A DNA stretch of 64,000 bases, from contig JALHNJ010000006.1 of NCBI GenBank assembly GCA_022843585.1, positions 1 to 64,000 of the forward strand. The letters run 5' to 3'. A model generated the notes under the pieces. The model was not told the origin of the DNA, searched no databases, and worked only from the letters and a program-made list of their open reading frames with translations. The first letter of the stretch is position 1; the number at the start of each line of letters is the position of its first letter. A program made the position numbers and the translations under genes. The DNA is from Chitinophagaceae bacterium. GTDB taxonomy: Bacteria > Bacteroidota > Bacteroidia > Chitinophagales > Chitinophagaceae. Below, piece after piece: positions 9,024 to 16,725 of this stretch.

Positions 9024-9058
9024 ATCTGTTCAGGGACTTTAAAAGTCCCTGAACAGAT
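9024..9058. terminator. 35-base palindrome after the mob operon
   Basis: Arms of 17 bases, ATCTGTTCAGGGACTTT (9024-9040) and its exact complement (9042-9058), flank a single central base. It lies 125 bases after the coupling-protein stop. It could form a terminator or RNA-stabilising hairpin, although no T-run follows. A recombination or protein-binding site is possible. Confidence 0.4.
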
Positions 9059-9267
9059 TCTGGATATATGTTTTATATCCCGTTTGTGAGTTTATAGCTC
9101 ACATTCCGGGTACAAAATATAACATCATAATGGAAAATATTCAGTAAATAATGATATTTAATAGAATTATTTCTCATTTTATGCTCATAGGAAAATTATG
9201 GTAGAAAAATATCCCTGTATAATATAAAATATTAGACATAAATGATACTTATAATAGAAAATATTCT

Positions 9268-9289
9268 TAAATTTGATTCTAAACAGGAG
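9268..9289 (+). promoter_or_regulatory. fic promoter -7 box and ribosome binding site
   Basis: TAAATTTG (9268-9275) is a perfect -7 box, giving a start near 9280. AGGAG at 9285-9289 is an unusually good Shine-Dalgarno for this phylum and sits five bases before ATG 9295. It therefore favours ATG 9295 over the in-frame GTG at 9289. Confidence 0.55.
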
Positions 9290-9294
9290 TGTTA

Positions 9295-10779
9295 ATGGAA
9301 AAAAATCAATCAGTACACTTACAAGAGATTCTATTTGGATCCTCCGATAAAGCGGAATCGAGAAAAATCAGTCAATTAGTAAAAGAAAAGGCCGCAAAAA
9401 AGATTGCGCCGAAATTATACACGACCAATTTTACAGATACCCCGGAAAGTATAATTAAAAGGAATTGGTTCCGGATTCTGGCAGCTCAATACCCGAAATC
9501 TTTATTGAGTCACAGAAGTGCACTGGAGTGCAAACCTACTCCCGGCGGCCATATTTATATGACTTATTCCTACACGAAAAATATATCCTTGCCCGGCTTA
9601 ACCATCCATTTTCAGCAAGGACAGGAGCCAATTGAAGGAGACATGCCTTTTTTTGACGAACTCTACCTTTCCGGGCAAGCCAGAGCATTTCTTGAAAACC
9701 TGCAGCAAACGAGAAAAGCCGGGGAGGAATCAAAAACGCTTTCAAGGGAACAATTGGAAGAAAGACTGGAAAATGTAATCAGGTTAAAAGGTGAAGCTGG
9801 GTTAAATGAAATAAGAGATGACGCCAAAAAGATTTCAGCCATATTAGGGATGGAAAAAGAATTTGAAAATCTCAATAAAATAATCGGGGCATTGCTGGCA
9901 ACTAAAACTTCAAAGATACTTTCCTCTTCTGTTGCCAAAGCCCGGGCACTCGGAGAGCCGTTTGATTCCGGAAGAATAACGCTGCTGGAAAAATTATATG
10001 AGTCCTTATCGGGCCATGATTATCCTGAATTTGCGGAAAAAAATGTAAACCTTAAAGCGTACCACAATTTTGCATTTTTCGAAAGTTACTTTTCCAACTA
10101 TATCGAAGGAACCGTTTTTGAAATAGATGAAGCTAAACAAATCATATTGACAGAAACACCTTTACCGGCAAGAAATGAAGATTCTCATGACGTGCTTGGA
10201 ACTTATAAGATAGCCTCCAATAAAAAAGAAATGTCGGTATGTCCCCGGACGGCAGAAGAACTGATCGGGATATTGCTGAACAGACATGCGATACTTATGT
10301 CTGCAAGAAAGGACAAAAACCCTGGTCAGTTCAAGGACAAGAATAACAGGGCGGGGAATACAGAATTTGTAGAATGGCCTTTGGTAATGGGAACATTGAA
10401 AAAAGGATTTGAATGGTACAGTGTATTGCGTCACCCGTTTGCTAAAGCTGCCTACATAATGTTTTTAATCAGCGAAGTCCATCCTTTCATTGATGGCAAC
10501 GGGAGAATAGCCAGGATCATGATGAATGCAGAATTATCCTCCCAAAACCTTTCTAAAATTATTGTTCCGACAGTATACCGGGAAGATTACATGGGAGCAT
10601 TAAGAAAACTAACACGGCAAAATGATACAGAGACGTATATCAGAATGTTATTAAAAATATTTGAATTTAGCTCGACTGTGTATGGGGAAGATATTGATTC
10701 AATGGAAAAGTATCTTCAATCATGTGATGCATTTATGGAACCAAAGTATGGCAGACTAAAGTATAATAAGGAGCAATAA
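9295..10779 (+). CDS. Fic-domain protein, class II (self-inhibited AMPylase-like)
   Basis: Fic proteins transfer AMP or related groups to target hydroxyls. The catalytic signature HPFIDGNGRIARIMMN, near residue 395, matches HxFx(D/E)GNGRxxR completely. A class II inhibitory helix motif (S/T)xxxE(G/N) is visible as SNYIEG near residue 270, N-terminal to the Fic core, so the enzyme is predicted to be self-inhibited. The first 250 residues form an extra N-terminal region with a coiled-coil-like Glu/Lys-rich part. A short C-terminal region follows the core. It stands alone behind its own promoter, before the nuclease-like trio. It may be element cargo for host manipulation or defence; the target is unknown. 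Confidence 0.88.
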   Translation: MEKNQSVHLQEILFGSSDKAESRKISQLVKEKAAKKIAPKLYTTNFTDTPESIIKRNWFRILAAQYPKSLLSHRSALECKPTPGGHIYMTYSYTKNISLPGLTIHFQQGQEPIEGDMPFFDELYLSGQARAFLENLQQTRKAGEESKTLSREQLEERLENVIRLKGEAGLNEIRDDAKKISAILGMEKEFENLNKIIGALLATKTSKILSSSVAKARALGEPFDSGRITLLEKLYESLSGHDYPEFAEKNVNLKAYHNFAFFESYFSNYIEGTVFEIDEAKQIILTETPLPARNEDSHDVLGTYKIASNKKEMSVCPRTAEELIGILLNRHAILMSARKDKNPGQFKDKNNRAGNTEFVEWPLVMGTLKKGFEWYSVLRHPFAKAAYIMFLISEVHPFIDGNGRIARIMMNAELSSQNLSKIIVPTVYREDYMGALRKLTRQNDTETYIRMLLKIFEFSSTVYGEDIDSMEKYLQSCDAFMEPKYGRLKYNKEQ

Positions 10780-10944
10780 TAATTGCGTACACATAGTATT
10801 TCACGACCAAATAATTAAACGTTTGCTATTGAGGTATGAAATAATCTATATTTAATTTTAAGAAAAAGAATTTCTCAAAGCGATCCAAGGATGTTGATTT
10901 ACTGGTACCGTCGAAAATGGATTGATCTAAACTAATTGCTGACC

Positions 10945-12687
10945 ATGATTACTTATCTCACCATTAATTATTCGGACATCTATCCTGGTGAAAAGCCAAC
11001 GGTTACAGAACTTTTAGCTGGTATAAGTTCAAAGATTATCGTTGTGGTGATGGCAATGATTAATGCCGAATTATCCGATGAGAAAGATACAGAAGAAGTT
11101 CAAAAAAGATTAACGCTTTGGGTCGTAAACCAATTTCCCAGGCATGAGGCGGAGTTCGTTTTTAGAAAATTAAAAGCATTTGAGAGCAGAACAAATTCTC
11201 CCGTGGCGCTATGGGGCAAACGTTATGCCCTTCAAATGATGAAGAATGAATTTCTGAATTACAGAGACTTTGCGAAAACAACTAACACCCCAGAAGAATC
11301 TGTTCGTATATTCAAAGCATATCTTCTTACGGCTGAGGAATTAAATGAAAAAGATTCGGAGGAGTTAAAGGCGATTACTGGTGGGGAAGTGGTAGAAAAT
11401 GACCCCTATTTCTTTGAAAAACTAGTATGGCCTTTTTTATTAAAACAATTTGATACTAATAACAGGGTGAATCCCGTATCGCAAATGTTTAAGCTTTTTG
11501 CTTTAATAAAGTATTCGATCTCCCACCCGGAACTGCTTCAATCGTGGAAGACCTTTATTAGTATGAATGGATTTGAAACGCTGCGATCTTACCTTGGGAG
11601 CGTTAATTTTTTGGTTGGCATAGCGCAAATAAGAAACCCTGAAAAAGACTTAAGAGTGTTCTCGTGGATTAACGCCGATCACACAGCACCTCATCTCCAT
11701 AATCTTGCATTTGATCGAAATGAATTTGTTGCCAATCCGGCAAAGCAAGTTGATTTTCTGGGAATCAGAGAGCGGCCGTTATTGCAAACGGATACGAAAG
11801 AATTTGTCGCATTGGATTTGGATTTTCTAACGAATAAAGCCTACAACGGTCCTCTGTTTGATATGTATAGTCAAACCGATATGGCTAATACAACTTCTTT
11901 TAAAACCTTTCCTGATTTTAAAGGTCATATCGCTACTGAAGTAAGCGAGAAAATTGTTTTTAAGGGAATTCTTACTAAGCTGTTTCAAAAGAAATATGTT
12001 CAGCTGCATTTTGATGATGAAGGAAAAGATAATTATCCAGACTGTTATATTCGAATAGGAAAAAAGGTGTTTCTTATAGAGTTTAAAGATTACCTATTCC
12101 CAGGTAAATTGGTGGATCAGTATTCATTTGAGGAAATTAAAAAGCATATTGATTTAAAGTTTGTCAAAAATCAAAACGGAAAGAACAAAGGCATCAGCCA
12201 GATTATCGAACACCTGAAAATCCTATCTAAAGGGGGATTCGAGTTTGATAAGTTCAATGGAACCAAGATTGAAATTTACCCGATAATCGTTCATACCAAT
12301 TTTACTTATCAAATGCCGGGTATAAACTATTACCTAAATAAGCAGTTTGGAGATTTGGTACAACAAAATGCTAACCTAAAGAACCTTTCTATTGAACCGC
12401 TGGTATTATTTGATCTTGACAGTTTGTTTGAGTTTTTACAAATTGAACATATGGATTTGAAAATGCTGGAAGGTTTCATAACACGTTACCATCATATTCT
12501 GGAAAACAGATTGAAACGTTTTCAGCAAAGAGCATCGCAGGATAACTTCGTCAGGGCTCGGGCAAGTTTTGATGAAATTTTTTCAACTATTATGGAAAGT
12601 GAATTAAAATATCTCCCTGTACCCCGGCGAGTGGATGTTTTTCTAAGCAGTATAGGAATGACAAACGAGACCCTTGATGCTTTTTAG
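10945..12687 (+). CDS. Large protein with PD-(D/E)XK nuclease-like core
   Basis: A soluble protein of about 580 residues without a family I can name. Near residues 364-381 it contains PDCYIRIGKKVFLIEFKD, the D...ExK pattern of PD-(D/E)XK nucleases (Asp, then EFK). An upstream helix (KIVFKGILTKLFQKKY) could provide the preceding acidic/helical element. The flanking N-terminal 350 residues are helical and may be a sensor or binding region. ATG 10945 is preferred to an in-frame TTG at 10936. It is the first of three successive plus-strand genes with nuclease-like motifs, which suggests an uncharacterised defence module. Confidence 0.65.
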   Translation: MITYLTINYSDIYPGEKPTVTELLAGISSKIIVVVMAMINAELSDEKDTEEVQKRLTLWVVNQFPRHEAEFVFRKLKAFESRTNSPVALWGKRYALQMMKNEFLNYRDFAKTTNTPEESVRIFKAYLLTAEELNEKDSEELKAITGGEVVENDPYFFEKLVWPFLLKQFDTNNRVNPVSQMFKLFALIKYSISHPELLQSWKTFISMNGFETLRSYLGSVNFLVGIAQIRNPEKDLRVFSWINADHTAPHLHNLAFDRNEFVANPAKQVDFLGIRERPLLQTDTKEFVALDLDFLTNKAYNGPLFDMYSQTDMANTTSFKTFPDFKGHIATEVSEKIVFKGILTKLFQKKYVQLHFDDEGKDNYPDCYIRIGKKVFLIEFKDYLFPGKLVDQYSFEEIKKHIDLKFVKNQNGKNKGISQIIEHLKILSKGGFEFDKFNGTKIEIYPIIVHTNFTYQMPGINYYLNKQFGDLVQQNANLKNLSIEPLVLFDLDSLFEFLQIEHMDLKMLEGFITRYHHILENRLKRFQQRASQDNFVRARASFDEIFSTIMESELKYLPVPRRVDVFLSSIGMTNETLDAF

Positions 12688-12779
12688 AGCTAAATTACTG
12701 ACGTGCAATTTTTTATAACTTGTGCACTATCAAAGTAATATATATTTTTTTTTGCCGAATGCAGGTGTCGCACGATTTG

Positions 12780-12787
12780 TACCTTTG
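12780..12787 (+). promoter_or_regulatory. -7 box giving a near-leaderless transcript
   Basis: TACCTTTG is a perfect Bacteroidota -7 box ending only five bases before the ATG at 12793. If the box starts near -12, transcription would begin at or next to the start codon, so the mRNA would be leaderless or nearly so. Confidence 0.45.
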
Positions 12788-12792
12788 CGGAC

Positions 12793-13509
12793 ATGAAGCA
12801 GGTAACTATAGCTGATGAATTTTTTGAAAACAAGCCTGAGCTTTTAAACGAAATTCACTCGTTTGAAAGAAGGAGAAAATTGCAGTTAATGGATAAATTG
12901 CAAAAGGAAGAAGATGCTGTTAACTTCTTCTCTACACTCGCTGAGATCCGCACTGGATTGTTCTTTGATCCTTTATGCAGTGCCCTGCGCTATAATGTCC
13001 CGCTGAACGGCAAGCGACCTGACTGGCTACTTACGCTAACCGGTCAGAACATTCTTTGTGAAGTGCTGCGGCTCAATACGCCGGAAGAGGAAAACAAAGC
13101 CAGCATGGAACGAAACCGTGAACTCGCCAGATTCCAGCAGCAAAACCCTGGTGTGCCGATCATGGAGTATAGTGGAGCAAAGGTCATAGAGACAGAATTT
13201 CTTTGCGGAGCGCAGTGGAAACTGCAAGTAAAGGAAGAAAAGTATCGCGGCATCATCACACGTCATAAACTGCCGTATATCATTTGCGTAAACCCCTCCC
13301 TACAAACCTATATAAACAAAACCGATCTGTCTGATTTTCTAACGGGTCGGCATGGATTTTTTGCCACCGATGACAATTTCGGGCGCAACATCACCGGTGT
13401 GCTGCTGCAAGGATATTTTGCTGGGCATTGGAGTTATTTTCCGAATAAACGAGCGGAGTATAAGCTGACGGATGAAAATGAAAAGGTGATGGGGGAGTGG
13501 AGAAGTTGA
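12793..13509 (+). CDS. Hypothetical protein with degenerate PD-(D/E)XK-like motif
   Basis: A 238-residue protein beginning MKQVTIADEFFENKPE. The stretch KRPDWLLTLTGQNILCEVLRLN at about residues 73-94 has the beta-hairpin spacing of a PD-(D/E)XK core (PD, then E), but the lysine of ExK is replaced (EVL), so it may be inactive or a variant. A long helical N-terminus precedes it. It is coupled to the next gene, overlapping its GTG start by 13 bases. Probably a subunit of the same complex or system; function unknown. Confidence 0.6.
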   Translation: MKQVTIADEFFENKPELLNEIHSFERRRKLQLMDKLQKEEDAVNFFSTLAEIRTGLFFDPLCSALRYNVPLNGKRPDWLLTLTGQNILCEVLRLNTPEEENKASMERNRELARFQQQNPGVPIMEYSGAKVIETEFLCGAQWKLQVKEEKYRGIITRHKLPYIICVNPSLQTYINKTDLSDFLTGRHGFFATDDNFGRNITGVLLQGYFAGHWSYFPNKRAEYKLTDENEKVMGEWRS

Positions 13510-15233
13510 AAGTGTTTACTATTACTGATGCAATTACCGTTCTAAGAGGTGAAAAGGACGCGGAACCAAAATACCGGACTGAAGTTTCAGCGCGTATTGT
13601 CCATGAATACGGTAAAGGTCCTTATGATCCGGAGGTACAGAAAAAAGTATTTACATCCTTCCAGCAATATTTCATAGATAAATTTGAAAAAGTTTGCGAA
13701 GCAGAAACATCTTTTACATTTTACTGTGAAATTTTTATCTTAAATGAACAAGCTACTGACTTGCGCCGGTCAGAACTTTACCATAGTTTACCGACAGGTA
13801 TTGACCAACAGTATGTATCTGTTTACCGCCGGGTATTGAAAATGATCCTGGAAAAAGGATGTGATATTGAAATGAAGCGAGGGGAAAAGAAAGGCCTTGC
13901 ATTCATCAAAAGAATTCAACCTATCCTGAATGATCTGCTGTATCTCGGTGAAATGATCTTTGATTTTACTGAATCCTTCGCAGAGTTTTCCATGGTTGAA
14001 GGAATTTCGAAGATAATATTTGACGAGAATGATTTGTATAAACAAGTAAGGGAACCGCATCTAGATTATGTGTTTCATAACATCGCGACGGATATGCAAA
14101 AAAACCGTGACGAGTACATCATCGATCCCTCCGGTTCTGAAGACTTCAAAGCAGCCATCCAGCAAAGTTTCGGAATTGATTATGGTAATATTGAACTCTT
14201 AATAGCGGCTTTATATCATAAATTTAAGCTGGAGCCACCCGATTGCTTATCTGCTGACGCAGACAATTTTTTTACTGACGCTGCAAACATCTGTGATGTC
14301 GGGCGGGAGTCCATCAAGAAATTTTTATCAGGTCTTATATTGACCCGGAGCAATAAGATGGCCTTAGCAGAGCTGGTGCGCAAACCCTATTCGATGAACC
14401 GGTTCCTGTATCGTCCATTTCTTGAATGGAGCATAAATGAGGTGCCGTATTTCATATGCGGCATTTACAGCCTCGATGAAGCCAAGAACAGCCTCATCCT
14501 TAACGCAATACCTTGGGGCAAGTATCCGCAAGAATGGAAAGATGTTCCTGGAATCAAAGCCTATGTCCACCGAAAGCATAAGGAACATGACGATTGGTTG
14601 GATGACCAAGTAGAGAAAATAATACTTGGGTGCGGGTTACTGTATGAGCGAGGCGTTGAAAAAATTCATACAAAGGAGAAATCATATTCACTTATGGAAA
14701 AGTCGCTTGGGGAAATTGATTTTCTGAGCATCAGCCCGGCAACTAAAAAACTTCTTGTCACCGAATGCAAGCACCTGCTGGGAAGATATGATATGGTGAA
14801 CTGGAAACAGGATCATGATCATTTTACGGTTGACGGCTCAAAACCCGGTTACAATACTAGGCTTGCTGCCAAAGTCCAATGGATCAGGGAGCACATTAAG
14901 CAGGTTGAAGAACATTTCCGGATAAAGTATAAGGATGACTCCATCAGTCTTGACGACTATCTTGTAGAAGGAGTATTCGTGATTAATACACCTACCTTTT
15001 ATATGTTTAACGCACATCACCGGATTTATACCTACCATGACCTTGAAGATGTATTAACCGGTCACCATATTGATCCTGTTTATACACTTGTTGATGAAAC
15101 GGAAGATTCTATTGCAACCTATTGGGTCAAGTACCCTTATTTCGCCAAGCGTGAATTGATGTATTTTGACGCTGGTGATGATGACGATGGAGAAGTGGAT
15201 AAATATGGCTTCCCGATCAAGAAAAGCGAGTGA
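13497..15233 (+). CDS. Large protein with NERD/Mrr-like nuclease motif
   Basis: A 578-residue soluble protein starting at a GTG that overlaps the preceding gene by 13 bases. Near residues 405-425 it reads GEIDFLSI followed by LLVTECKHL, the classical GEIDxL...ECK arrangement of the PD-(D/E)XK superfamily as in NERD and Mrr-type nucleases. The first 400 residues are unlike anything I recognise. The C-terminus is acidic (DAGDDDDGE). With the two genes before it, this forms a three-gene set with nuclease-like cores of decreasing to increasing quality. A role in restriction of foreign DNA is inference. Confidence 0.65.
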   Translation: MEKLKVFTITDAITVLRGEKDAEPKYRTEVSARIVHEYGKGPYDPEVQKKVFTSFQQYFIDKFEKVCEAETSFTFYCEIFILNEQATDLRRSELYHSLPTGIDQQYVSVYRRVLKMILEKGCDIEMKRGEKKGLAFIKRIQPILNDLLYLGEMIFDFTESFAEFSMVEGISKIIFDENDLYKQVREPHLDYVFHNIATDMQKNRDEYIIDPSGSEDFKAAIQQSFGIDYGNIELLIAALYHKFKLEPPDCLSADADNFFTDAANICDVGRESIKKFLSGLILTRSNKMALAELVRKPYSMNRFLYRPFLEWSINEVPYFICGIYSLDEAKNSLILNAIPWGKYPQEWKDVPGIKAYVHRKHKEHDDWLDDQVEKIILGCGLLYERGVEKIHTKEKSYSLMEKSLGEIDFLSISPATKKLLVTECKHLLGRYDMVNWKQDHDHFTVDGSKPGYNTRLAAKVQWIREHIKQVEEHFRIKYKDDSISLDDYLVEGVFVINTPTFYMFNAHHRIYTYHDLEDVLTGHHIDPVYTLVDETEDSIATYWVKYPYFAKRELMYFDAGDDDDGEVDKYGFPIKKSE

Positions 15234-15262
15234 GATTTTGTCAGAAAATGTTTAATTCATCT

Positions 15263-16057
15263 TCAATTTTCCATTTCTGAATTCAATTCCTTATCAGCTA
15301 ATAAATCAAACGGGTTTATCCGGCCAGTATACTCAGAATTAACTGTAAAGGGAGAAAACCCCTCTTTTTCAAATCTCTCGAAGAATGAAGGCATGGCCTG
15401 CTTATAGGTTTCATATACGACAGAATGTTTCTGTTTAACACGTTCATTCGGATGATTTTGTTTGAGGAATTCAATTTCACGAAAAAAACGAAGATCTTCA
15501 TCTATTCTGTGATAAGTATCCGTTTCTTCCAGCATACTCAAGGGAATCGGAAGTTTGCCGGCAGTATCGTTATAAAGATTTCTCAACGATTGGGTCAGTA
15601 AAACAAAATCATATTTTTCAGTAAAGGGAACTTTATCAAATACTACGATATCGTTTGATAAACGTTTATCTACATATAAGCCAAAGCCTTCCATCAGTGA
15701 TTCATCATGATAGGCATCTATTAGCGCCAAGCCATAGTAGGCCTGAATCCTTTGCAATTCAGAGAAATTAAATTCGCCAAAAGTGAGTATTCCCTTAAAA
15801 TATACATTAATCAAGGAAAGTCTGTAAAAAAGTTCTTGTGCGTATTCAATAAGGAAAGTGCAATAGTAATGTGTTGGGCGGCTATCGTCTTTGTTGAATA
15901 TCAAAATTGTATCCGAAAAGACCACAGTTTGCAGCGCGAAATGTTTGAAGACTTTCAGGGTGTCAAAGATTGTAAATATGTTATCGACTTTCGATGGATT
16001 GGTTCTGACGAGATGTTCAAACCCCAGAATATCGATATATAGAAATGCACGTTTCAA
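15263..16057 (-). CDS. Class III nucleotidyl-cyclase-like protein
   Basis: The 264-residue protein shows the layout of class III nucleotide cyclase folds: YIDILGF at residues 7-13 with Asp9, then FSDTILIF with Asp49 (the two metal-binding aspartates), then FKGILTFGEF and YYGLALIDAYHDES, which match the strand and the helix that carry the Asn/Arg of active cyclases. Those Asn and Arg positions appear substituted, so catalysis is uncertain. It is the last gene of a minus-strand operon headed by the SIR2-Argonaute gene. A signalling-nucleotide role, as in Pycsar-type defence, is a hypothesis. The only direct evidence is the motif pattern. Confidence 0.55.
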   Translation of the reverse strand: MKRAFLYIDILGFEHLVRTNPSKVDNIFTIFDTLKVFKHFALQTVVFSDTILIFNKDDSRPTHYYCTFLIEYAQELFYRLSLINVYFKGILTFGEFNFSELQRIQAYYGLALIDAYHDESLMEGFGLYVDKRLSNDIVVFDKVPFTEKYDFVLLTQSLRNLYNDTAGKLPIPLSMLEETDTYHRIDEDLRFFREIEFLKQNHPNERVKQKHSVVYETYKQAMPSFFERFEKEGFSPFTVNSEYTGRINPFDLLADKELNSEMEN

Positions 16058-16116
16058 TATGTCCTGCTATTAACTTGAAATACAAATTCTAATAAATCTT
16101 TTAGCCCATTGTTACA

Positions 16117-16686
16117 TTAGTTTAACCAAACCGTGATTGTAACTTTAACGAAAATTGGTTTGCTCGCATCGATGTCATCAAGTTTTAGATTATTTACATC
16201 AAAGCCTTCTCCACCACCGTTCTGAAGCATCTTTGCAAAATAGTCGTATGCTTCTTTTCCATGATTGAGATCTACGACAGGAAAGATATATTCTGTTCCC
16301 TGGATCATTCTGTTTATTTCCCCATTGTTTGTTAATCGGATATTGGCTTCATAACCTTTTACACCGTTCCCGATCTCTGGCTTTACCTGTACGTCAGTCC
16401 AAGGCGTACCTTTTCGTTTCTGATCTTCTTTGATGACATTGTACATAAATTCAAACGGCAAATATTCTGACTCAGGGTTCAGGTTCCTGGATGTAGCATA
16501 TTTTAACAATTGGTGGAATTCTCTTTCAGCAAATCTATACGCTTTCTGTGCTTTAAAATATTCCCCTAATTCGGTCGCGTCGCCAAATCCATTTGTAAAA
16601 GAAATCTTTTGCGTCGCATCATGCATAACTTTTGTTGCCTGTTCATACGCTTTATAAATCTCTGTATATTTTTCTTGATAAGTCAT
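16117..16686 (-). CDS. Hypothetical protein in the SIR2-Argonaute operon
   Basis: A 189-residue soluble protein with a helical, charged N-terminus (YQEKYTEIYKAYEQATKVM) and a beta-rich C-terminus (ANIRLTNNGEINRMIQG). No family is recognised. It begins 39 bases after the SIR2-APAZ-Argonaute stop codon and ends 59 bases before the cyclase-like start, all on the minus strand, so the three are probably cotranscribed. It could be an accessory or regulatory subunit. Confidence 0.55.
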   Translation of the reverse strand: MTYQEKYTEIYKAYEQATKVMHDATQKISFTNGFGDATELGEYFKAQKAYRFAEREFHQLLKYATSRNLNPESEYLPFEFMYNVIKEDQKRKGTPWTDVQVKPEIGNGVKGYEANIRLTNNGEINRMIQGTEYIFPVVDLNHGKEAYDYFAKMLQNGGGEGFDVNNLKLDDIDASKPIFVKVTITVWLN

Positions 16687-16725
16687 GATATAAAGTTTAT
16701 GTAAATAAAATTGTTGTAATTGTGA

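Larger units (their letters stand above)
8900..9294. other. Intergenic stretch with two hairpins and the fic promoter
   Basis: This AT-rich 395-base stretch separates the mob operon from the fic gene. It holds a near-perfect palindrome (9024-9058), a second imperfect hairpin (9078-9111, with CCCG/CGGG and GTGAG/CTCAC pairs), and a perfect -7 box TAAATTTG at 9268-9275. No coding frame is convincing. Confidence 0.6.

Noticed and set aside
12793-13509. A fully active PD-(D/E)XK nuclease in the 238-residue protein
   Set aside because: The ExK lysine is replaced (CEVLRL). It is listed only as a degenerate motif.
15263-16057. A complete Pycsar system
   Set aside because: No TIR or membrane effector gene follows, and the Asn/Arg positions of active cyclases look substituted. 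Only a cyclase-like fold is claimed.
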